A DNA stretch of 64,000 nucleotides, from positions 17,997,501-18,061,500 of the forward strand of contig NC_085121.1 of the NCBI RefSeq assembly GCF_030269925.1, read 5' to 3'. The notes beneath the pieces were generated by a model, which saw only the letters and a program-made list of their open reading frames with translations, searched no databases and was not told the origin of the DNA. The stretch comes from Bombyx mori. Lineage: Eukaryota; Arthropoda; Insecta; Lepidoptera; Bombycidae. Of the stretch, positions 44,361 through 57,497 are shown in pieces (position 1 is the stretch's first letter; each line of letters begins with the position of its first letter). Position numbers and translations under genes: made by a program.

Positions 44361-45365
44361 TAAAAAGCTTGGACTTTACATTTAAAAGTGGGTGATGGTA
44401 TTTATGCCGACTATGGACTCTAGTAATCAAGTACCCAGGTAGGAATTGAACTACCTATATCTATAAAAAACAATAAAGAAATAGGTTTGAAATCCACATC
44501 AAACTGAAAAGTTATTTAAGTTATTAAAAATAAATGATACTTTTATCCATCTAAAACATGTTGTTTAGTGGTATTTTCGTTTAAAAATATTACTATAGTA
44601 AATATTACGAGTACAGCCCTGTGTCAGGTCGTCGCTCTTTGCGCCACGTGGTCGCCTCGGACGCGTGGCCTTGGGGAGCGCTCGCCGCATATGAATCACA
44701 TACGACAATATACCCTACAGGTTGTTTTGATTAAAGATTAGGATACGCTGTGCCATATTTTGTGATAATAAAACTCTCTTTTGTTTCCATAACATACGGG
44801 TAATTACAGAAGTTAAAGCTAACGACTTCGGCAGATCTCTCACTCAGCCGTCCCCGTAACCCGGGGTGTTGATTCCATTTTGACTTAAAAACAAATGAAT
44901 AAATTAAATATTTCGTGGTCAAAAAATGGCGACGCAACTCTATTAGTGCGTACCTACACGCACGGCGTTTGTCTGTCCTGATTTAGAATTGCTATTTTAA
45001 GGCGTGCCACGAAGACTGTTCAATCGGTTCACAGACTGCCTATAATTTGTGTGAATATTAACAGATATTCATACTGAACGTTTAAGAGAGTTCTTAACAC
45101 TAATCATACGAACACTTACTGGTTCCTATTTCTACCATATCGGGTAGATAACGGTATACGACTCAAAATAACTCTACTCAAAATAAAGAAAACAAAACAA
45201 AAAGTATAATAACTGTCGATTAATTGGTACGAAAAAGTCATGAACCCAAATTATGATGATACGTGCATTTTCAATGCAAAAGTTCAAAATGGGTCATTTT
45301 AACCGTTATGGTATGTTTAGTGTTAAGAAAGAGACGCGTTTTTTGTTTTGTCATAAAAATTCCCA
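44361..45365. other. No gene seen
   Basis: AT-rich, with an unassigned GC-rich patch at about 44630-44690. Confidence 0.4.
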
Positions 45366-45570
45366 TTATTTTTTGGTTTTCTACCCAAGCTAGGGGGTTA
45401 CGCCAGCGTAACCGGGCGATTACGTAAGCTCACGAGTCTCTAACCAGAGGACGTGGCTAACACTAGCCCTAGCTAGAACAGTGCTTCGCAGAATCTACCA
45501 CTGGATCGGAAACGCGACCCACTGAGAAGATCCCGCGATAAACTCAGTGGGCTTTGTCTGAGGGTTAAAA
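45366..45570 (-). repeat. Family F repeat
   Basis: 'gtgcttcgcagaatctacca' and CGCGACCCACTGAGAAGATC identify it; the poly-T end is partly decayed. Confidence 0.65.
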
Positions 45571-46517
45571 TTTTCCATCAAGTAACATGGAGTGATTATA
45601 AGTGAGCTCGACACTGGAATAAAAATGTCAATTGACCAAGTACAGGTTAATGCACTGAACCTGCGGTATGCAAGTGGAACTCGCACCTGACTTAGTTTTA
45701 AAACCATCAATTGGATTCAAAAATAGCTTACTTCTTGGATTCCCCACAAAGTGTTCTAGCGGAACGAAACGTGTAGGTGAGGTAGATGGATGTTAATGCC
45801 TTTCCGAGGTATCATGATGAATGTTAAGGCGAGACAATGCAGAAGCCGGTTGATACAGTTATCCATTGTTTATCCATTCCTGGGTATACAATAGTCAGAT
45901 GGACATCGCATTGCTCTGATGTTAATGATACTAGATTTTCTACGTATTAATGCCGCAGGACTACTCCATGGAAAGTGGTTGATGTGGTCATGAGTAACGA
46001 TGCCAAGTGGTACCGCGCACACGCATTTGTCTGGGATTTTATTGAAAAATTGATTTCGTGATTTGTATTTTTATTTTTATCCAATCTACCTTAAACTACA
46101 AACTGAGATATGTAATTGGTTTGTAGAAATAGGGATGATTAATCACATTCCCGTTTTATAGTCGAGATTATCAGTCACCGGTGGCGGCTCTACCTCCTAT
46201 GGTAATAAAATGAACGTAGTATTATTTCTAGAAGACCAAGTCCATACATACTATTGGGTTCAAAGTTCTTTTTACTCCCGAACTTTCGATAAATACCTAC
46301 GAAAAAAAAAAAACTAGTGGAACTAAAAAAAGAAGTTTGTTAACGTCGGTTTAAATGTTGTATTAATATGTTCAGTTGTGTTCGTTAAAGTTCCCGTGTC
46401 GCTCGCTGCAGGTGTGTCCATGTGATCTGCGCGTGTGGTCTAAGTGATAATACCAAGCGTTTCGAGAGGTCACTTCTTTGGACACGATTGGACACGATGA
46501 GAATTTAAAGTAGTTTA
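45571..46517. other. No feature seen
   Basis: AT-rich DNA; nothing supported. Confidence 0.45.
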
Positions 46518-46757
46518 CTAACTGGTAATAGGACATCTTGAGTCCGCGCGGGTAAGTACCACCGCCCTGCCTATTTCTCTCGTGAAGCAGTTTCGTTGGG
46601 TTTCGCTTTGAAGGGTGGGGCAGCCGTTGTAACTATACTGAGACCTTAGAACTCATATCTCAAAGTGAGGGGTGACATTTACGTTATAGATGTCTATGGG
46701 CTCCAGTAACCACCAGGTGTGCTGTGAGCTCGTCCGCCCCTCTATGCAATAAAAAAA
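46518..46757 (+). mobile_element. Bm1 SINE, 5'-truncated
   Basis: From ACTGGTAATAGGACATC to 'cccctctatgcaataaaaaa' with small deletions. Confidence 0.85.
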
Positions 46758-47369
46758 GTCAAAACTTTTCTTTTTTTGGCGCACAAACAATGATAATACT
46801 CTCTCTTTCTCCCTCATGTTTCTCCCTTTATTTAACAATGTCAATAATTAGTTGGAGATGGTCCCTTAATCTCATATCATATGCCACCAGATCTTTAGAA
46901 CATTTGATTTTATCTAATTTAAAACGAGTTTTTGGACTGATGAAAGTAAAATACAGCCATCGTACAATCGACATCGCTCTGTTTTATTTTATTAATCATC
47001 AGAATTGCATCATCTACATTATACGTTTTTCAATACGAACTAACTAGAAAAAAATAAAAAATAAATCGCCATGTCGTGGTACTTGCCCCTCGAAAATGTA
47101 ACATTGTAAAATTAATCCTATTTTAAAATAAGAAAGTTCATACTATTTAATTTTTAATATAATTTTGATATACATTATTGCAGTGCGTATGAGTACCGTG
47201 GTGAATTACTAAGCGCATTGAGTATCTGGTGATGAGCGAGAGAATCTCGGGGTCGTTTCAGAGCTACAGACGAATTAGAACTACATATAGAATCGTCAGG
47301 TCTTAGAATTGGGGCACTTTATACGTAATTGCTTTCTACTCGGACGATTTGAACTCGTCCTTATGTTAA
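46758..47369. other. No feature seen
   Basis: AT-rich DNA; open frames start inside the neighbouring Bm1 and are not gene-like. Confidence 0.45.
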
Positions 47370-47767
47370 CTAGAGGTCCCGCAGTAGTCGAAATTCGACT
47401 ATAATTAATTGGAATTGTAAGTTTGTACACTGTTATGATTGTATTTTATACAAGGCTACACTATAAAAAAATATTAATACAGACAAACAATATTTAATCT
47501 ATTCTCAATTTGACAACAGACTTCAAGAACAAAAGTTTGACAATTAATAGTATGCATGCGTGTGTGCGTCAAATACATGGTATGTAGTGTGTGTAATGTT
47601 TTCTTTATCGATATAATGTATCTTTGATGCATTATTTAAAAAAAATATTAGCATTGTGCACTTCTTCTCTATATTTTCTATACGTGTGGAAAATTTCATA
47701 TTCCTCCGTCCGCGCAATTTTCGTAAAAAGGGATACAAAGTTTTCGCTTCACGTATTAATATATAGA
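47370..47767 (-). mobile_element. Helitron-like element, family B
   Basis: Close relative of 33304-33736, with CTAG at 47370-47373 after A and the TC end at 47766-47767 before T. It lacks a short segment (acttctgtaatcac) present in the other copy. Confidence 0.75.
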
Positions 47768-48189
47768 TAGGCCAAAATACTTTTCTAAAACAACATGAAT
47801 TACAAATTTCCTAGTCAGCAAGTAAATATTTTGACGCTTCATAATTATATTCTCTGCCGCCACTGTGCGAAGTTTGAAGATAATATAAATTTTTTTCTGT
47901 TATCTCTGAAACCTATCTTGGAATAGTTTATTTAAATAAAGGTCACCGGTAAATGTTACGAGTAAAAGTAATTTCAATTTTTATTTCATGCTGCAGTCCA
48001 AGTGATGTTTTTGAGTATTTGTCGTGTGACTAGACTTTTATTTCTATGTTTCGAAAATACTTTAATTTGCTTATTGATTCTGTCCTTTTTTTAATATGCT
48101 TTCGTGCGCTGTGCACAAGCGAGAGGGTTAATCTAAGCCATTGTCTGTGATATGAACATTAACATAGTTAAAACCTAAGTAATTACTCA
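47768..48189. other. No feature seen
   Basis: AT-rich DNA with no recognisable gene or repeat. Confidence 0.4.
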
Positions 48190-48255
48190 TTTTTTATTAC
48201 CTAGATAGACGAATGAATTCCCGGCCCATTTGATGCTTAGTGATTACGAGTATTT
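48190..48255 (-). mobile_element. Old Bm1 3' fragment
   Basis: 'ttattacctagatagacgaa' and CCCGGCCCATTTGATGCTTA resemble the Bm1 3' end. Confidence 0.45.
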
Positions 48256-48329
48256 GTATCTATAAATATTATGTATGTAATATATTATATACATATGTTT
48301 AAGTACCTAATATCACTAAAACACTACAT

Positions 48330-48445
48330 CTACCAAGGTTCATCTCTGCACTCCCCTAAGGTAGACTGTCAGAGAATGCCTATGGAATTAAGTCCACCTT
48401 CATAATGTCAAGTATATAAAATTATAAATAAATAAACAAATAATT
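48330..48445 (+). mobile_element. Non-LTR 3' UTR (family J) with AATAAATAAA tail
   Basis: 'cagagaatgcctatggaatt' and AAGTCCACC precede 'ataaataaataaacaaat'. The same tail occurs at 50140-50270. Confidence 0.6.
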
Positions 48446-49007
48446 TACCAAAGTCTATATTATATGAGGTTGAAATATCAATTGTAATTATAATGCTTAT
48501 GTATGTGCCATCCTTCAAAGCGATAGAAAGAGGATGGAACTAAGAATGGGGCTTAGGATAAGATAGTCGTCACTATAACATGTCCAGGATGGCTATACGG
48601 TATTCGCATTTTATTTTGCTCGTATGCGTATCATAAATTGAAACAAGACGACGTGCCATCTTTGATAACTTTAAATCCATTAAGAATAGTTATTAAGATT
48701 TTTTTCATTTCAATTCGCATTGCAATATAGACTTACCCCAAAAATAGTAATTTCACAAATGGTATTGTTTCATAACATAACCAGTAACGCAGCTTTAATT
48801 CGCATACACGCGCCTACATAAGTCATTCCGTACTTTCTTTACGCGCGCGTACCCCGTGTGCTTTGCAACGCAACAATAAACCAATTACCGATTAATTTAA
48901 ATTTTTATTCAATTAACCTTTTGGGTTTTTGTGAAATAAGTACCGAAATGTATTTATGCAGGCTAAAATATGGCACCACCCCGCGTAATTTTTGTTAAGT
49001 ATCTTTG
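48446..49007. other. No feature seen
   Basis: AT-rich DNA; nothing supported. Confidence 0.4.
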
Positions 49008-49140
49008 TAAGGAACAAAGCTCTTGCTTGGAGCCTTTTCAGGTTCATCAGATTGGGTGGGCGAACACAAACTCGGCGGGGGAGGGTGGATTTCGTTAACA
49101 ACTCCCCGAACATTTGCGTATCTCAAGATGGGCCAAGGTT
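49008..49140 (-). repeat. Repeat family G, diverged
   Basis: 'ttggagccttttcaggttca', GGTGGGCGAACACAAACTCG and 'gttaacaactccccgaacat' parallel the copy at 42107. Confidence 0.5.
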
Positions 49141-49865
49141 GTTATGTCGTGGCTTATGGCGTCTGGTAGTAGCAGAGAAACGTACTAGCATAGTAGTCAG
49201 TGTAAGTACCCAAGCCATACCTATAGTACTGCAAGCACGTCACTGTAATAATATATTTTTTATTCATGTCCCTTTTTTAAGCCAGCGATTAGGTGTTACC
49301 ATGTTTGGATATAAATTTTTTTTTAGAAATACGTATGGAATTAAAAATATTTCCTAAAATAACTGAATCGAGGTGGATACACAACTAGGGAATAAAAAAC
49401 ATTTACGAGAAAAATAGAAATTCATATTAACGACTGCATGTGAATTGTAAAAGTTTCCCAAATAGACGAACGACCGTTGAACTAAAATAGACCATACTGC
49501 GTTATGATAAGAGTATTTCAGTGAAACCGTTTTCTATTTGTCAAGTAAAAGTATTGTTACACATGCGTTTTGCAAGTCACGGCCGTTTGTTTGTCACCGA
49601 GAGCGCTAAACTGTTCATATTACGATTGCAGCTTTTAATTTCGTAGTGGACAAACATGACCAAGCGTATACAAGCGGACGCTCATACAGACGCGATGACG
49701 GTCCACTTTGTGGTATGAGATCAAATTCCTCAGCATGTCCTAACACCAGTGTAAATTATAATTCATTTCGTATATCATATTATTACTTTACATGTATATT
49801 ATATTTTGTGTAATTATGTGTATGTATGTGTTTTATTATTTTTACATAGGTATATTAAATTGTAG
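49141..49865. other. No feature seen
   Basis: AT-rich DNA; nothing supported. Confidence 0.4.
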
Positions 49866-49976
49866 TTTTTTTTTTATTGCCTTTGTAGGCAGACGGGCAT
49901 ACCTGATGGTGAGTGGTTACCGTCGCCCATGGACTTCAGCAATGCCAGGGGCAGAGCCAAGCCGCTGCCTACCTAG
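49866..49976 (-). mobile_element. CR1/Jockey-like 3' tail
   Basis: Poly-T, 'ttgcctttgtaggcagacgg' to GCCAAGCCGCTGCCTACC. A short deletion removes the GGCCCACC block. Confidence 0.85.
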
Positions 49977-50139
49977 TATGTTTATTTATGCATACAAAGT
50001 CATATGTAATCTATATAAGTACCTATATTTAACATTATGTGTATTTTATAATACTGAGATGTTACTTAAAGGAAGATTTTTGTTTTGATTTTGTCCTTTT
50101 TTTTGTTTTTTGTTGTTGTTTGTTATTTTTTTGTTAATG

Positions 50140-50270
50140 CACCTACCATGAATTTTCTCTGCACCACCCTATGGTCGACTGGAAGAGAATGCCCATGGCA
50201 CTAAGTCCGCCTGTGTACAACTTTTATTTTGTGCATAAAGTATAAATAAATAAATAAAATATTGTGATGC
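50140..50270 (+). mobile_element. Non-LTR 3' UTR (family J)
   Basis: 'gactggaagagaatgcccat', GGCACTAAGTCCGCC and a tail of AAATAAATAAATAAAA. Better preserved than 48330-48445. Confidence 0.7.
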
Positions 50271-51156
50271 CACACAAACGTCTCTTATCTTGACTATATG
50301 TGACTTCCAATTAATTGTTTGGGCTAGGTGCCTTGTGAAGTTAGGCTGAAAGCTCTTTTACAATAAACCGACTAATATAAGCTATCTTAATCAAGTACTG
50401 TCATATTCGTGTACGACATTTATTCCACTTTCCGTTTCTTATTCTTAACGACTATTAACCACGCGATTAACGTCGATGTGGTGTTAAGAAGCTGTCAGTC
50501 TGTGGTGCCACTGCTAGTACCGTGGTAGCAGCCTTAATCATTTCTAGGTCTTCTATTCAATCTTATATCTTCTGAAATTAGCTATCGCGCCCATAGTACA
50601 GCCCAGAGAATACTTCGCACCAGAAGAAATGTGTGTTTATCAGCTCTTAAATAAATAAATAAATAAGCCTCTATTGCTATTAGATTTCAACTTATTTAAT
50701 TAAACATAAAATGATAACAATAGAGGTAAGAAAACTATAAATTAACTAAAACATATTCTCGGCATTCGGCTGATCTCTCCTCTTAACAGCTTGTCTTTCG
50801 ACAAAGGCCTCCTCTGAGGATTCCCATTTGTTTTTGTCCTTTGCTCTTATCAGGTAGTAAATAAAAAGCCTCTGTCCAATCTCGAACTACCCAGAGACAG
50901 ACGTGACGTATTTAGCTGCACATGACAAAATTCAGTAGCAGATCTTAAAATAATAACATCAAAAATCTTAATCTTCATCTGTCCTCGATGTTAGTTTTAT
51001 CAGAATTGGAGATCTGAACTAGTTAGCGACTGTAGCGATCTGTCGATACGTCTGACAATCTTTGTGATGCTGCAGATGTACGTTCATACATGTACTCCAC
51101 ATTTATGAACTCAATGCAGCTTAAAAGGGAATTTTGCGCTTATCTTTTCGGACAAT
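50271..51156. other. No feature seen
   Basis: AT-rich DNA; nothing supported. Confidence 0.4.
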
Positions 51157-51395
51157 TACTGGTGGTAGGACCTCTTGTGAGTACACACGGGTAGGTACCA
51201 CCACCCTGCCTATTTCTACCGTGAAGCAGCAATGCATTTCGGTTTGAAGGGTGAGGCAGCCGTTGTAACTATACTGAGACTTTAGAACTCAAGGTGCGTG
51301 GCGCATTTACGTTGTTGATGTCTATGGGCTCCAGTGACCACTTAACACCAGGTGTGCTGTGAGCTCGTCCACCCATCTAAGCAATAAAAAAAAAA
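51157..51395 (+). mobile_element. Bm1 SINE, 5'-truncated
   Basis: From ACTGGTGGTAGGACCTC to 'cacccatctaagcaataaaa', with a short deletion before the 'aggtgcgtggcgcatttacg' block. Confidence 0.85.
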
Positions 51396-52782
51396 CAATA
51401 TATTAATAATAATCTCGACTACGACCTTGAAGTATCAAAGAGAGAAAAAAGTGAAAAAAAGAATTTGTTCATTAGGAAAACTAACAGAATAAAAATAACG
51501 TTAAAGCACTGGTTTTACTTAGCACCTCATTAACTATGAAAACGTGTAGCTCAGATTTCCTTCATGGTGATATTGTTTCGCGACTATTTATTTATATAAT
51601 TAACCGTTCTAAAATTTTACGAACGAAAGCCAATGGATCCTATTAACACATTGAGACACTCATCTTGAGTCGTGACGTATTATTTGGTGCGCGAAATATT
51701 TAATAGTACACATTTACCAATTGATTCAATTTCCACTAGTCTAGTCTACTTGCTAGTCTAGTGGCTAGGTAATAAAAATTAAACTAGACAAAATTAAGAT
51801 GTGAGCAAAAAAGTGTGTAACGGTTGTTAGCGCAAATTAAGCGGGTTTTTAAGTTATTTTCGTTAAGAGAATTCGGTTTTAGAACTAGATTTACTTACCG
51901 TTACGATTTAAGGTGCCCGTCCCAGTGCTAGAGCTAAAATATATTTATTTAAAAAAATTTAAACTATCATGATTTATTATGCTTTTTTACTATTTTCCTA
52001 AATTAAATCGCTTGTGAATCATCTAGCTATCCATCTTGGTTTATTAGATTATAAAGTAAAAAAAAAAAACATTTTGAAAAAAAAAAAAGAAGATGTTTTA
52101 TCGTATTGAAACAATTAGGTATATATCAAAATCTGTGAGAAATAATAATGTACCTGACTATTGAGAAATAGACAAAGGTTTTTTATTTCAAATATATATG
52201 CAAAAATGGTTTATTTTGGGTTAAGACGAAAAAGACAACCTTCCTCCCACGCGTTAGGGCGTTAGGCGGGGCATTCTCAATTTGAACATTCGGAGGGAAC
52301 CCGAAACAGGAGGGGTCCCTAAGACCCAGGATTCGAGCTAGAGCTATGTATGCCACAACGTAAACTCATTACAATTACTTTCAGATAATAAGATAATAAG
52401 TATTTAATCATATAGTTGCTTGCTACGACTCTATAATATATATAAAAATATATCGCTGTATGAATGACAAGACCTTAACACAGCACTGACGTCACGGCGA
52501 TAAAATAAACTGCACGGTTTGTACATAATCAGTTTGATTTGTTTCGTAAAGAGTAACGGATTAATTACTGACAAGCACAAATTGATATTAATTATACGAA
52601 AATTAAATGAAACATATTAAGGCCGGCGTTGGAACTTGCCTTACAACCGGTGTTGGGTTTTAAATGTTGCCAAGAGCTTTGTATAGCCATCTCAGAATGC
52701 CATCAATTATTGTGGAGGATTTATCTGGAAAGTAAGTAAAGACTAAGACTTTTCCGCTATCTAGCGCGTTTGACAGTTGTTG
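51396..52782. other. No gene seen
   Basis: AT-rich, with an unassigned GC-richer patch at about 52240-52340. Confidence 0.4.
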
Positions 52783-52893
52783 GTGTAGGCAGCGGCTTGG
52801 CTCTGCCCCTGGCATTGCTGAAGTCCATGGGCGACGGTAACCACTCACCATCAGGTGGGCCGTATGCTCGACTGCCTACAAGGGCAATAAAAA
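52783..52893 (+). mobile_element. CR1/Jockey-like 3' tail
   Basis: GTAGGCAGCGGCTTGGCTCT to 'ctacaagggcaataaaaaat'. Well preserved. Confidence 0.85.
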
Positions 52894-53651
52894 ATAAAAA
52901 ATTTAAAAATAAATCTACTTACCCTAAATATGTATACAATTGAACAGGGAAACTTTTTTAAATTCGTAAAGTTTACATTTGTATACGCTGCTGAGATTGA
53001 CATGAAGGTATATTTTTTAATGTTCTCGACAGCGCCAAATTTACATCTGATATTAAGTAGACAACGGAGCCAATAGACATAATAATGCGAGTTGTGTGCC
53101 CGTCTACTGTAATTAAAATGTATGATTCTACCTTAGCCGCGACATTAACAATGTCAACACATTCAATTTATCTGCTCTCACAGGCAAGCTCGCAGGTTAT
53201 TTGTTAGTAAGCAATGTCTGAATCTCGTTACTTCAATCTATCTATCCGACGGAGCAACCACACGCTGCTTGAGAAATTAAAATCGGATTACATTCAATCG
53301 TATTTAAATAATTAGAACTCGACACACTGACCGTGCACAGTCGCGTGCTGAATAGCATTTAAAACACGCAAATCATGACGAAAATTCATTTTAGACTGTG
53401 ACGTTCAAAACTGGGTTACTGTGGTAAGGAAACTGTGGCATATACACGACTTTTAATTCTTACGATTGGTTAAGAAGTTCTGTAGTTGCCATAGTTTTCG
53501 GAATAGTATGCTTGAAAATTCGACCCGATCTTACATTTTCCTGGACTAATAAATAAATCTAGATTATAAAAAAACGAAGATTTACACTTTAAAGTTGCTT
53601 TTGGTCATTTCCTTTCTGTCAACTCAAAACATTTAGAATTCTTTCAAAAAC
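52894..53651. other. No gene seen
   Basis: AT-rich. 53020-53080 (tttttaatgttctcgacagc) faintly resembles one arm of the 7216 MITE. Confidence 0.35.
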
Positions 53652-53745
53652 GGTAGGCAGCGGTTAGGCTATGCCCCTGGTATTGCGGAAACCACTCACC
53701 ATCAGGCGGGCCGTACGCTCATCTGCCTACTAGTGCAATAAAAAA
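53652..53745 (+). mobile_element. CR1/Jockey-like 3' tail with deletion
   Basis: GTAGGCAGCGGTTAGGCTAT, ACTCACCATCAGGCGGGCCG and 'gcctactagtgcaataaaaa'. Confidence 0.8.
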
Positions 53746-54114
53746 AGGCTTCAATCTCTCTACACATAACATATATTTTAAGTACCATTAAAGGTAAGAA
53801 CTATTTAAAGTATTTGTCAAAAATATTGTTACAAAAATCATAAACTGATTTCTGTAAATGCTATTCTTTAGAAATAATAGAATACTACCACGCTCCGCTG
53901 GTACAATCACCAAGTGTATATAAAACATTTGTTAGCACTGATGCATTTAATTAGTTAGCATTGATGGGAATTAGACAAAAGTTGTGATAAAAAACTTCAC
54001 GTCATTAACAACCGTTCAAAATTTAAATTAAATCTGACGAAGACTCGTTAACGCATATTTCACATACAGACAACATTTTGTTAATAGATTATTTATAAAA
54101 AACCAAAATCAGTC

Positions 54115-54339
54115 TTAGTAGAAGAAAATCGAACAAAAGTATAATAATACAAATGATCCTTCAAAGTGACTCTGCGCGGTTCGTTTGGTCAATTTACGTG
54201 GATCACTTGAGGCCGTTGCCCGATCCTGTTGGAACAGGTTTTGTCCCTGGTCTAACGGGACCCTCCGTGTGACCTCAATAAAGTTTTCGGAAACATCGGA
54301 GCAGGGTTCGTGTCTTTTTTTGGAATAAAGTATTTCACA
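54115..54339 (-). CDS. Unassigned 74-codon open frame, possibly retroelement-derived or an exon
   Basis: An uninterrupted minus-strand frame with no ATG. It contains ENFIEVTRRVPLDQGQNLFQ and QDRATASSDPRKLTKRTAQS before TAA at 54115-54117. It is markedly GC-richer than its surroundings and ends in a hydrophobic stretch. The basic, polar composition could fit a gag/pol remnant or an orphan exon. I do not recognise a domain. Confidence 0.3.
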   Translation of the reverse strand, partial: CEILYSKKRHEPCSDVSENFIEVTRRVPLDQGQNLFQQDRATASSDPRKLTKRTAQSHFEGSFVLLYFCSIFFY

Positions 54340-56919
54340 TTAATAGTTCTACGTGTTTATTTAAGTAGTTTTTACTCGCATTTACTATTAAAGGTTTTTA
54401 AAAATGTCTAACATAGCACACGGATGACGATTCGTTCTATAGGTACTCGAAAACGTTAACAATATTCATAGTTAAATAGGATTTTTATGGTTTTATGGAA
54501 ACTATTGCAAATTAAACCTTTTTTTTTTAAATTGTAATTTCATAAATTTCAATAAGTATTAATACTTAAAAATTGTTAATAAAATTCAAGAGACCGCCCG
54601 AACTCTTCCTCTGTGTCGCGTGAAGCTTGTGATAGAACATCTCAATTACGAATAAGAAGAATCGCAAGTAATCACAACAATTTACTAAGTTGTAATGTCG
54701 CACAATATTAAACCAAATTATAGTACTTGTTGTCGTATAACTGATCCGATGATTTAAAAAAAAATTAAAATTAAAATTCTATCAAACGGTTCTTCAACTT
54801 TTCGTGGAAATTCAATAAAATAAATTAATTAAAATAAATAATAAATTAATTAAAAAAGTCAAAATTCCTAATTAAAAAGTATGCATACGAAGCTCAGTCT
54901 TAAGCAATGATATAGATGTGAGTGCTGGTGAATCGTACTCTGATTTTTTTCTCCCTATTTGTTTTTAAGAAAATATAATTTTGAACCTGTTTTTTTTAAT
55001 ACTTGTGGGCATTTTGATAAATTTGCCATGAACGTAGTGTGTCCACATAAATAAGGTTGCGTGACGAATATGGGGCTTCACTGTAAAAAGCACCAAAGGA
55101 ATTCCCGGGTTGTGACCTAATTCCGACACGGATGTAATCACCCTGCGAGGTAATTTGAGACTGTATACTAATTTAGGCGAAGTGAACAGACTGTATCGAT
55201 GCAACCGTAGTCTATATTATTAACCATGTCAATATATTGGTGGTCTACCGTACGCATTAAGAACTAAAATAATTACTAAAATTGTGCTCTTTCGATATTT
55301 TAAGTCGTAGCTTAGTGTTTTATACTTTCTTTGAAAATATGTTCCTTGTAACATAAATAACCACGTAAATAACTATATTTGGAATATCTGTAACAGCTAC
55401 ACACAACTAGACCTTTAATGCTGTTCGTTATAAAGTTGGATTTGTTTTATAAAGTAATTAATAAATAAATTCTATTTGTAGCGTTTATAATAGCTTAATT
55501 ATTATTATTATTTTTTAATGAAAAATGCTAAGCTTTTAATTTTTAATGACAACTTTGCGGGGCAACTGAACTCAGTAACAGCATCCCATAAAAAGCATCC
55601 AGGACGCTTAATAAGCTACTAAGATTGTATAAGTCCTTAATAAGTTTATAGTATAATTGTCATACATACAAAGATTAAGATATAAAGATAAGAACCAAAT
55701 AATGTTCTGCACTGCGGCGTCCGCATTTGTGTAAATGATCATCACCTGTGTCACCAGCACATCCTTGACATGCTGTACCCGTGAGCATCCGTGAACACAT
55801 TTCAAATTACGTACATTCAAACATACCGCACGTTAACGTCTCGATAGCACGACACACGAAATCACACGATCTATACATAACTACTGCAGATAAAATCACA
55901 GTTTGAAATTAAAGAGTTTGTACTCCAACATATAATTATCTCCCATTCAGCTTGTCAAATACTAGTTGATGTACTGACGTTAAAGATCAGTCGTGCGAAA
56001 TATAGGATGTGGTCTCCTAGTTTGAGACGCGGTCACGTTAATAGCGGAAAGGTGCAGTGGGCTTTGAAAGCGATCGGTTTTCACTCTAGATGCTCTTTTG
56101 TCTACATAAAATATAATCAATTCTAGTGTAATTATTTCGTGGAATACTCCTCTCGTGCTAAGCCATCACCGTCGATAGTTATGACAAAATAAATATGAAT
56201 TTGTCACATTGAATTATGAAATCAAAATAGCAATTGTATTGAAATAATACTGCAATCAATTATACTTTAACAATATACAATTGACATGAGACCGAAACAG
56301 TACAAATATGTAAGCCATTTTATTATGTATTAATAATTTTGTAGAATAACTTTATCTTTGTGTTGACTAAATAGATATATAGATAGATACATTATTTGAT
56401 TCATATTTTAACGATCGGTAGTTTGCAGACTAGCAACTCGAATCCGATAGTTGTTATAATTGAAAAGCAAAATAAGTGACCAGGATCCGATACTTGTTTT
56501 TATGACCAGCAGTCGGTCACATTATTAAGAGCATCTGTTTATTGAGAAGAATTAAAAATACTTTTTACAGCACGCTAATACGTAAGCGCCGCTTCTGTAA
56601 AACCGAAAGCCTAGTGACATTAACAGTTAGAAACGTTTCACTTTTGGAGACTCGTGCTGTCGCCGCGAGTGGTCTGTGGCCGCGAAACCTCGTTTCAAAG
56701 TCAAGTACAAGTCCACGGCTTTATTGTCGCGGCTCAGGAGCCGAAGCGATGGGGCCTGTGAGGTTTACTCGAGACTTTTGAACTTACAAGAACTCACCGT
56801 GCGAGACAAGGCGCGTTCCGTGTTTCGTGGCTTGTATAGATGACGGACTAACATTAAGCTGACCCATTTCATTTTCAAGACGTATTGGTATGCGAATACG
56901 TCAGGAGATGTGGTTCACG
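54340..56919. other. No gene seen
   Basis: Long AT-rich stretch. A GC-richer + frame at 56542-56781 has no recognisable domain. Confidence 0.4.
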
Positions 56920-57070
56920 AGGAGTGATCACCGTTGCTCATCGATGTGTTCATCCGAGCATCTTTAGTAAAACATGTTATAGCGCTGAGGCAAAATTAAG
57001 GAAAACTTTAATGTAGACCCAGAGATTCCAAAGCTAAGATCGGTTTTCCTTAATCAAGTAATATGACGGT
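56920..57070 (-). pseudogene. Old CR1/Jockey-like relic
   Basis: 'aaaacatgttatagcgctga' and 'accgttgctcatcgatgtgt' follow the order of the 3' region of the element, heavily decayed. Confidence 0.45.
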
Positions 57071-57249
57071 CAGCGTGTAACATCCAGTAGACCAATAACT
57101 CAACTTTATTTTAGTCTCTAAATACTATTAATAACGATTAATTAAAAGACAAATAAACAGTCAAAATGATTAGTATTCAATAAAGATGCAATTAATATAA
57201 TTAAATACTTTATCTTAGTTTAAGATAAAAACTCAACTCGACAAATGGA

Positions 57250-57477
57250 TTGAAGCTTCCGAGGGCTGTGCGAACGAGACAGAGCGGTACGTATGAGCGA
57301 GACGAAAGACATCGATTCTTTAATAATCTTGACCTACATTTCATTGAGGGTGTTGCTTTAGGAATTCGTGATAAGGGCGTGTTTATACATATGAAAGGCA
57401 TCACACTAGCTTTGGAGGGGACATGTAGATTGTTAGATAAACTTTTCACTTCCAATGTCGCAAAATGTATAGCGTAG
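57250..57477 (+). other. Unassigned 75-codon open frame
   Basis: The + frame contains NNLDLHFIEGVALGIRDKGV; the minus strand is open too (90 codons). Codon use alone does not decide a strand and no family is recognised. Confidence 0.2.
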
Positions 57478-57497
57478 CGCAAACATTCATTTTTGAG

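Noticed and set aside
46724..47047. 107-codon + frame
   Set aside because: It starts inside a Bm1 copy and continues in AT-rich DNA without any protein signature.
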